From Tethya wilhelma (Eukaryota; Porifera; Demospongiae; Tethyida; Tethyidae): a stretch of DNA of 64,000 bases. Both the position numbers and the translations under genes were made by a program. The stretch covers positions 3,290,956 to 3,354,955 of the forward strand of contig CAXIPT010000004.1 of NCBI GenBank assembly GCA_964030475.1, read 5' to 3'. Under the pieces are notes generated by a model. It made no database searches. It saw only the letters and a program-made list of their open reading frames with translations, and was not told the origin of the DNA. Numbering within the stretch: position 1 is the first letter of the stretch; every line of letters begins with the position of its first letter. Positions 56,721-64,000 of the stretch are shown piece by piece.

Positions 56721-57769
56721 TGTAAAGGGAAGGGGTGCAGGGGAGATCAGCTGTCCACTGGATACATGTAAAGCTAAGTTTAAGTGTGTGTATTTTGATC
56801 ATATCCCTAGGTCTCACTCCCCAAGTGACTACCACTACTCGTCCTGTTCTGAAGCTACCAAGCTACGGCAACAAAAATGGAACATTCTTTGACGATGTCA
56901 ACAACCTTACGATGCCTGGTAAAGTAGTACGCATCCATTCCATAGGAGTTGGCAACATCTACCAAGTGGACTATATCCAAGTACAGTATGTACTCTCCAA
57001 TGGCTCCATCTACAAAGCACCAACACGTGGTGATGGAATTTTCACTCCACAAATGATCAACCTCACGGATGACGAATACATACTGAGAATCGATGGCCTC
57101 ACCAATGGCAACATGGTCAACCAGCTCACTATAACAACGTATCAACCTTCCACTCAACATCCAACTGTGTATGGACCTTTCGGTACCGATAAACTGAACG
57201 CTAATCAAAGCTATGTCTTTGCCGGCAACATTTTGGGATTCTACGGTACCTATGGGAAGTATGTCCTCAGCAGTCTTGGTGCTTATACACTGGCACCTGT
57301 AAAACTGAGCAAGTTTTTTGGCTATACCGACAAGGGTGAAATTTTCACCGACCATCCAGACGCTATGTTCCCAGCAGTGGTGAAAATAAACAAGATCTAT
57401 CTCATGCACGGCAAACAGATCAACTCCATACAAATCGAGTATCAACTCTACGATGGTACGTCTAAGAAAGGACCAAGACATGGAAGCAACAAGAAACCAG
57501 GAGGCAATCAAACAGAGACTCTTATCAAGCTCTCTCGTGATGAGCACATTATTGGTGTGAGGGGCACCATGGCAGGGGGCGTGGTCAATGAGATGCTTCA
57601 GTTGGGTTTTGTGACTGTGAATGAAAAGAGTGAGGTCAAAGTTTATGGGCCGTTTGGGCAGCTGTGTGGAGTGAAGTCATTTTCAATGGAAGCCAACGTG
57701 GTTGGGATTGGAGGCAGTGTTTACAAGAATACTGTTACTGCGTTTCAGGTGTTCTACTTTGAGAATTAA
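56458..57769 (+). CDS. Secreted protein with two jacalin-like lectin domains
   Basis: Two exons, 56458-56542 and 56811-57769, joined in phase 1, giving 347 residues. Exon 1 is a signal peptide (MEPQPVWLHSLLLCLAGMLM). Exon 2 encodes two tandem beta-prism repeats: the first with GKVVRIHSIGVGNIYQVDYI, YVLSNGSIYKAPTRGDG and VYGPFGTDKLNANQSYVFAG; the second with NKIYLMHGKQINSIQIEYQL, KKGPRHGSNKKPGG and VKVYGPFGQLCGVKSFSMEA, ending AFQVFYFEN. The pattern (I..I...YG..V.SIQ..Y, G..HG, E.I.GV.G, YGPFG) is that of jacalin-like mannose/galactose-binding lectins. It is probably an extracellular glycan-binding protein, perhaps for recognition or defence; ligand unknown. The intron contains a GT microsatellite. 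Confidence 0.88.
56669..56716. repeat. (GT)n microsatellite
   Basis: GT run in the single intron of the lectin gene. Confidence 0.9.
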
Positions 57770-58063
57770 TAATGTATATGCATGTACATCAACTATAATG
57801 TTGTATGGACAATTAAAAACAGGCTAATAATTATTTCTATGCATATTAGTTTGATAAAGTTGTATTATTGTAGCAATAAGTGTACAAAGCTGCAAAAAGA
57901 AATCATTATAACATAATGTATTAAAAAGTGTAAAATTTAATAGTATACAGGAAAAAAATATTCACAAAACTATGCCTCAAACATAAAAATTATAATGCAA
58001 TCAAGCTAGAGCAGTAAATCAAACATTATATAATTTTCATAATATTAACACATAATACGGTAC

Positions 58064-61000
58064 TCAAACATGAGCTTCTGAATAGTACTTATTGCGCAAG
58101 TTTTGCGCAATGTCCTCTTTTGATAAGTTCAAAAGAGCCTCTACAATTGCTTCCCAAGTACAATTCTTGTTTTTCTCAAACCACTTTTTGATCATATTAC
58201 GGAGACCCTTTACACAATCATTTCTGCTATCACTTTCAATATTGTCAAGGTCACCAAGATCAATGCCAAGGAAAATACCAAGATTATACCACTCCGATGC
58301 TACTCGATTTAGTTCTTTGAACACATTTATAAAGGCTGGTCGATTCAATATTTCTGTATTCAAAGTAAACAAATCAAAGGGATTAAACTTTCCATACACA
58401 ATACCAGTTGTATAATATTGTGCCCTTTCTTCAGAAGTTCTCTTATATTATGCCCATGCAGCTCAACAAAACTAACATCAGTGCACAAGTTTTGGGAAAT
58501 GCATGCTTTCTAATTTGGGAGCAAATTTGACATTAAGTTTTGGAAGCCTAATATGCATGCAACTATTGCATGAACTGCATAGAACTGTATCAGATATTAG
58601 TTTTTAATAAAATGTCTCTGCATTTATGCGGCTTAACTTTCACGGATGAGCTGTGCGAGCCCACACGTTAATACATTACGGAGAATTTCGCGGATTAAAA
58701 CTTTCGCAGATGGATCGTGATCCGCAAAAAATGCGAAAGTTAAACCCCGCTAAACTTTCCCGCTATACGATACAATGCTACTAATTGGTATAGGTAACTA
58801 CCTTGATTTTGTTTAGGAAACCACTGAGCTTGTTGTTCAGTTAAATTTCTCTGAAATCCATACTGGCACTTGCAACTCTTAAAATTGTTACAAGCTTTGG
58901 CAACATGACGACCCCTTGGTTCAGTACCTCCACTCTTAGGTGTGCGTTTTTCTGTGCATTTCTTGTGACAAAGAAAACCGTATGTATAATCTATTTGCTG
59001 ATCATCGTAGGCTAGTTTTCGTCGAGCCTCTTGTAAAGCACTTTCAATATTTGCTCTTATCTCCAAAAGATCAGCATCAGTAGAACAGTTGGTGTGTATT
59101 TCAAACTCTGACAAAGTTGCCGCAATTGTGACTCTTCCAATCTCAGGATCCAGATGGTGGTTTTCATTTTCACTCTTAACTAGTAGACTGAACTCCATTA
59201 TGTTCCTTTTTCGTAGAGCATTTTCTTTAATGGAAGATTTGATGTCCCACTTAAATAAGAATGCATCATTTTCCTTACTCTTTGTCAAGTGGACAATGGT
59301 TGCGCAAAATAGCCCTCGAGGTGTGTGGTCTTGCATGAAGTATATCCACAATGGATCCACTTGTGAGTCATAGTAATCAGCAATCATTTGGGGATCTTCA
59401 GAAGGAAGTACACATGGCATAAAGTAGTGGTCTCTGTCAACTTTGGCAATGACTAATAAACTCTCTAGCAGTCCAAAAAGATTTTCTAGTGAAAAGTGAT
59501 CAGTAAAGCCTTGTTTCAACTCCTGATCATGTTCAAAAAGCTTTTGGGTAAAGATTCCTTCCTCTCGAAATGTCTGTCGAGAGCCTGGCATCCAATCCAA
59601 ATCAGGAATAGCACAAGGAAAGCTCAAGACAATGATATCGGTGACTTTTTGAAGCAAAAACTGTGGTTCACAAAATACAACATTTGGGAGATGTTTTGGG
59701 TAGTAAAGAATAATATTTAACTCATCAAGAAATTCCAGAGCTGCTTGAACATTTTTCTTAGTCATTTGAATTTCAGCTCCAATAGTGTAACATTCTTCTA
59801 GAGTAAGAAAGTTGTGGACCTTTGCTTGCTGCTGCAACTCATCCATGAACAAGAACCACGAAAAGGGAACTTTGACTTGAAGTTTTTCACTTTGTGTAAG
59901 AACAGCAGAACGTAATTGTTCTAATTTTTTCAGATGGTTTGACTCCTCATCATTCCCCAGCCACGTTTTGCTTCCATCGATGTCAACAATAAATCCCTCT
60001 GCTCTTGAAAGCGCAATAAAATGTGCATCTAGATCCATGTGCTTTCTCAAAGAAAATCCTTTCTTCAAAAAAATTTCTTTGTCTTTTTTTGTTTCTCTCT
60101 TGTGCTCTTTGTCTGCAAACATCCCAACTAGTAGGATCTTTGGGTGTTCGGGTGATTCAGTTGCTGCGGAAATTTTCCTGTGCATTGTACCTGAGGAGAT
60201 GGAGTGTGCTGTATATAGAATAAGTTGCTCACTTGTTAGCTTGAGATGTTCAGGCTCAGAATATTGTCTTCCATTTATCCAATACGTATTTTGTGGATAG
60301 TCTTGTAATCGTTCTGACAGCTTGAACACCAATGCATTTACTGATGCATTTCGGACAAATAGTGGAACGATTTCTTGAAACTGTGGCTGACCACCAGTGT
60401 CAACCAAATAGATTAGGTTAATTTCTCTAAATGATGCATTAGTCTTTTTAGACCTTGCATCTTTGAGTATGGCTAGCTTAGACCTTAAACGCTCTCTTAA
60501 ACCTTCCCTGTCCACTCTGTTAGTAGAACCAGTACAAGTTGTTTGATTATAAGGACTAGATGCTTGTCTATCCACCTTTGGATTGTCAGAGCTTGTAGTT
60601 GCTTGATCATGTGAACTTGATGCTATATCTTGATCATTAATTACCCCATTTGGTAACTCAGTTGTCTGGTGATCTAACGTGGAATCTTCTGATGTACTTC
60701 CTGTTTCATCAAAATAATAGTGACGTTTCGTTAGAGAGTTCGAAATAACATCGATCAGTCGCTCACTATCGAATTCGACCCACCTACCCAAAGGATCACC
60801 AGGGGCAGTTAAAATAAGCTTAGCAAATGTACTACATGTAGCTTGGACTGCCTTGTCAGCAATTGGTGTGCTGTGGCGTGGAACTGGTTTTCTTTTTGGA
60901 TCAAGAATCATTGAGAGAAGGGTTGATTTGCCAGATCCAGGCGCACCGAAAAATGTACATTTTGTTGTCTTGATGATGACATACCCTCCCTTGAGAGCAA

Positions 61001-61092
61001 TATCATATTCGTCTTCATCTTCTTCTGGTTCAGTGTTACTGGTATCATCTGGAAGAATAGCTGACTCAGTTGAATGTGTTTCAGATTGGCAC
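58064..61092 (-). CDS. GTPase-COR (ROCO-like) protein with downstream death domain, 5' incomplete
   Basis: The large exon spans 58802-61092. Its frame opens at an apparent TTTGCAG acceptor, so the first exons lie upstream. It contains a Roc-type GTPase: P-loop FFGAPGSGKST, a T/S-rich acidic insert, the switch II motif IYLVDTGGQPQFQEIVPLFV and LLVGMFADKEH near the G4 position. A COR-like region follows, with winged-helix features (SWFLFMDELQQQAKVHNFLT, ALEFLDELNIILYY, NVVFCEPQFLLQKVTDIIV). Its tail has a Cys cluster (FLCHKKC, CNNFKSCKC). The next minus-strand ORF (stop at 58066-58064, exon to about 58446) is a death domain: EWYNLGIFLGIDLGDLDNIE, RNDCVKGLRNMIKKWFEKN, TWEAIVEALL. Orientation and spacing suggest one protein, as in MFHAS1/DAPK1-like or sponge ROCO-death proteins, but the splice phase was not resolved. 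A MITE fills the intron. Confidence 0.78.
58618..58771. mobile_element. Foldback MITE with CTTTCCCGCTATACG end
   Basis: GCGGCTTAACTTTCACGGATG at the left; TAAACTTTCCCGCTATACGATA at the right, with internal CGCAGATGGATCGTGATCCGC. The tail of the long open frame (YRIAGKFSGV) is translated from it, so the real exon ends before it. Confidence 0.75.
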
Positions 61093-61123
61093 CTGCAAAC
61101 CATAACAATTTTGTTATCATACG

Positions 61124-62065
61124 TACGGTAGTACGTATAGTAGGAATGGGCCTATACTGTCCCGTTGACACAATACAAAATGTTCATGCTTATAAACTTT
61201 CAGGGAATGAAAGTTAAGCCTTCAAATGCATTCAATAGCCTCCCCCAGACAGTTTGCTTACTGTATTAACCAAGAAAACAGGCAGAAAGTTTCTAGAGCA
61301 CTCTGTAGAGAGCGCTGGCAAGAAGCCACAACAGTGCAATTTTGTTCTCCCCTTCCTTCCTTCCTTCCTAACTGACCGTTACTTGAACGCGATTTCCAGA
61401 CAAACAAAAGGCATTGAGCCAACTTTGACCATATAGTGGGACTTCATTTGATGCACAGTACGTCCTTTTCGACTCGTTTGCTGGCGAAAAGGCAGCAAAC
61501 AAAATCTAGGCAGCTTTAAATCTCTTGATATAAAATACTGTACTTTTTATTTAGCTTATTGACGTAAGTAAAGGTCGTCAATAGACCACGTGGTTGCATG
61601 CATATAATGCGCATGCGCATTAACTATACACTTCCGCTGCCTTTTGTAGAGACTGACTAGTCTCTGCTGTATGTTTGTTTTCATGCAATTGAGCACCTTA
61701 GTGCTTAAAAAAGTGAATGAACAAGTATAATAAAAATTTTATAAAAATTAGAAGTGTAGGAATGGGCAGTGCAGTAAAAAGCAATGAAACAAGGTAAGTC
61801 TCTGAATTTCGGCACATGACTACTTCATTTTTGTACCCAGTTCTCATACGTTACTGCGTACCTACATTCTACATGCTTGTTACTTTATTTAAATTAATCA
61901 AGTGATTGCTTGCATTGAGCCAAATGGCTGAAAATTATCATTGATGGAATTAGAACTTGCAATCAGTGACTCATGAAAATGAAGTAGTCATGTGCCGAAA
62001 TTCAGAGACTTACCTTGTTTCATTGCTTTTTACTGCACTGCCCATTCCTACACTTCTAATTTTTA
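61124..62065. mobile_element. Element with GTACGGTAGTACGTATAG end and nested palindrome
   Basis: The left part matches 17911 onward (GTAGGAATGGGCC, CTGTCCCGTTGACACAATAC, CAATAGCCTCCCCCAGACAG). A 316-bp palindrome with TTAGAAGTGTAGGAATGGGCA / TGCCCATTCCTACACTTCTAA ends (about 61749-62063) is nested at the right. No ORF. Confidence 0.8.
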
Positions 62066-62226
62066 TAAAATTTTTATTATATAATAACATATTGCAAATA
62101 GTAGATTTAAAAAAAATGACATTTTTGTAGTTCTTGGGCCCAGGATATGTACACACTTGCATACTTGCTCCGCATGCATACTGCAGATTTTTTACTATTC
62201 ATGCACGTAATAGCAACTATGTATTT

Positions 62227-62432
62227 ACCCTGTAGCTCCAAATCTTCATGGCACAAAAAGTTCGTGAAAAATCTGTCTTTAACTAATTTCGTGAATCATA
62301 ATCTCTCTGAACTTATATTGCTGATATACAGTTTTCTAATTTTTCGTGGAGAAAATTTTCGTGATATAATATTATGTCAAATCACAAAATTCATGAAACT
62401 AATTGTGCCATAAAAATTTGGAGCTATACTGT
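62227..62432. mobile_element. MITE of the GTAGCTCCAAATTTTCGTG subfamily
   Basis: ACCCTGTAGCTCCAAATCTTCATGG at the left; CCATAAAAATTTGGAGCTATACTGT at the right. Diverged relative of 22851-23058. Confidence 0.8.
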
Positions 62433-62670
62433 ACGGTTACCATAGTTGATATTGCTAGAACAAACAGACCAACTACAGATACTGTACCTGCATGAGTCAA
62501 TGACTATGCAGCTTAGCTAGCTGACCACACAGAAAGATCTGTAGACATCCCATAGTTTTACAGTCTACATTCTAATACTTATGTAGAAAACAGGCCAATT
62601 AACCTTTGTCTGTCTTGCCAAGCTGAAACACTACTGTCTACTGATCGACCAACATGCCTAGATCAATAAT

Positions 62671-63605
62671 GTACGTATGGTAGTACGTATAGTAGGAATG
62701 GGCCAACCGTCCCATTGACACAATACAAAATGCTCATGCTTATAAATTCTCTGAGAGAATGCTATAGATAAGCAATCAAATATGCTTAGAGGTAGCTATC
62801 CCTCAGACAGTTTTCTAACTGTATGAGTCAACTAAAGTCACAGAAAGGGTCTACAACACTCTGGAGAGAGAGAGAGAGAGCGCTAGGGAGAAGCCACAAC
62901 AGTGCTATTTTGTTTTCTCCTCCTTCCTAACTGATTTACTTGAACATGATTTCCAGACTAACAAAAGGCATTGAACCAACTTTGACTGTACAGAGCAACT
63001 TAGTTTCTTCTTCCGAAGTACGTTCTTTGATACTCATTTACTGCCTAAAAGTCAATAAACAAACTCTAAGGGAGCTTTAAAAAACTGCGGTATAAATTAC
63101 TGTAACATAATGTAGCCATTTTACGTAGGTAAAGGTCGTCAGTTGACCACGTGGTTTCAAAGCATGTAATGCTCATGCTGACGAAGAGGTCGCGTTTATA
63201 ATGACGCAATTACTCACACACGTTTGTTTTGGATCACTCCCAGGGTGTAGGGTACGAATAGAAAAATCCCTAGACACCACCTTTGACTTTTTACGTAGAC
63301 GTAAAAACTTGCATACACATAATTCTATTTATACGAAAAACAAATTTGGAATTACATCAGTATCTATTATGTCATAATAGTCGCAGCATTCTTGATCTTG
63401 ATCGAATTTCGACCACCAATTAAGCAAGCTTGATCGCTTCATTCTTGTCAAAAATTTGCTTTGATTTCTTGATTCCATCTTAATTCCGATTGCAAACGAA
63501 ACCATACATGGAGTAGGAGTGATTACCCCTTGTTATGTACCGAAATTGAGACCATGACTTGTTCCAATACTTTTTGCCGCACTGCCCATTCTTACACTGC
63601 TTATT
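62671..63605. mobile_element. Third copy of the GTACGTATAGTAGGAATGGGCC element
   Basis: Starts GTACGTATGGTAGTACGTATAGTAGGAATGGGCC, followed by CCGTCCCATTGACACAATAC. The right part ends CTTGTTCCAATACTTTTTGCCGCACTGCCCATTCTTACACTG, so only one arm of the nested palindrome remains. Confidence 0.75.
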
Positions 63606-63927
63606 TTTTTTTGAAATTTTTACTGCTTGTACAAATGGCTTCAAAGTTAAACACTTAAAGAAGTATGCAAGCTTCAAATCTTAGTAACCACTGCATATTG
63701 GACAGCAAAAAATACAGTTGTCCAAGATGATTCAGATCTATGAACCATCATTTGTCACTAGAGAGCTGCCTTTCTTGAAATTTCAATGGGACCGACAGAC
63801 AGATACACAAAATGACTACTGTAATTCTCTGCATGTGCTATATAGTATAAACACATAATATTATAGGGTTGTAATGTCGCAAGACTCACATCATACCACA
63901 TCCACCCATGCAGTCAAACACACTGTG
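63606..63927. other. Non-coding end region
   Basis: No exon recognised between the repeat copy and the terminal CA microsatellite. Confidence 0.4.
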
Positions 63928-63960
63928 GCACACACACACACATGTACAGGCACACGTGCA

Positions 63961-64000
<40 letters not shown>
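63928..64000. repeat. (CA)n microsatellite at the window end
   Basis: Interrupted CA repeat running to the last base. Confidence 0.9.

Noticed and set aside
56855..57547. 230-codon minus-strand ORF opposite the lectin exon
   Set aside because: Antisense shadow of a well-supported coding exon.
63928..64000. Terminal tandem repeat as a possible telomere or CRISPR-like array
   Set aside because: It is a plain CA dinucleotide repeat with no spacers and no TTAGGG.

Overview
This is a eukaryotic, animal window. The sequence is AT-rich, with short GT-AG introns, many CA/GA microsatellites, dense inverted-repeat (foldback) elements and isolated N characters that mark scaffold joins. The gene set (ribosomal protein uL15/L27a, serum response factor, Calx-beta repeats, ZU5 and death domains, a GTPase-COR protein, jacalin-like lectin repeats, a TAZ zinc finger) fits an early-branching metazoan. 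A demosponge such as Amphimedon is my best guess; that is inference, not proof.

Layout. 0.2-1.35 kb (+): RPL27A, five exons. 2.0-5.2 kb (-): two tandem paralogues of a small histidine-rich protein, then one 84-nt LRR exon. 6.9-7.4 kb: a hAT-like foldback element. 7.9-12.7 kb (-): C-terminal exons of an unrecognised charged protein. 11.8-12.1 kb: a tRNA-derived SINE. 17.6-22.8 kb (+): a secreted Calx-beta repeat protein cut by a gap. 23.3-24.5 kb (-): 3' exons of a TAZ zinc-finger protein. 25.2-32.6 kb (+): a ZU5/death-domain protein whose last exon is present twice. 32.9-35.0 kb: a mosaic sulfotransferase pseudogene and a sulfotransferase with an in-frame stop. 37.1-37.9 kb (-): an LRAT-like protein. 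38.6-41.5 kb: a second copy of two separate upstream segments joined at one N, continuing into the TAZ exon (41.6-41.9 kb). 43.3-44.5 kb (-): an intronless seven-TM receptor. 45.4-46.4 kb (-): a frameshifted GNAT acetyltransferase. 46.9-47.5 kb (-): a secreted CBM96/DNRLRE-like protein. 49.0-54.4 kb (-): SRF. 55.1-56.0 kb (-): an unrecognised ORF. 56.5-57.8 kb (+): a secreted protein with two jacalin-like domains. 58.1-61.1 kb (-): a GTPase-COR protein with a downstream death-domain exon. 61.1-64 kb: repeats.

The genes do not form one pathway. Several are signalling or recognition modules typical of sponge innate-immune and cell-death repertoires (ZU5-death, GTPase-COR-death, LRR, lectin). 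The most important structural point is that four local near-duplications coincide with N joins. They look more like unmerged haplotypes or scaffold errors than gene family expansion, so gene boundaries near 12.7, 22.8, 23.3, 25.05, 31.7, 35.6, 39.75 and 41.5 kb should be treated cautiously.
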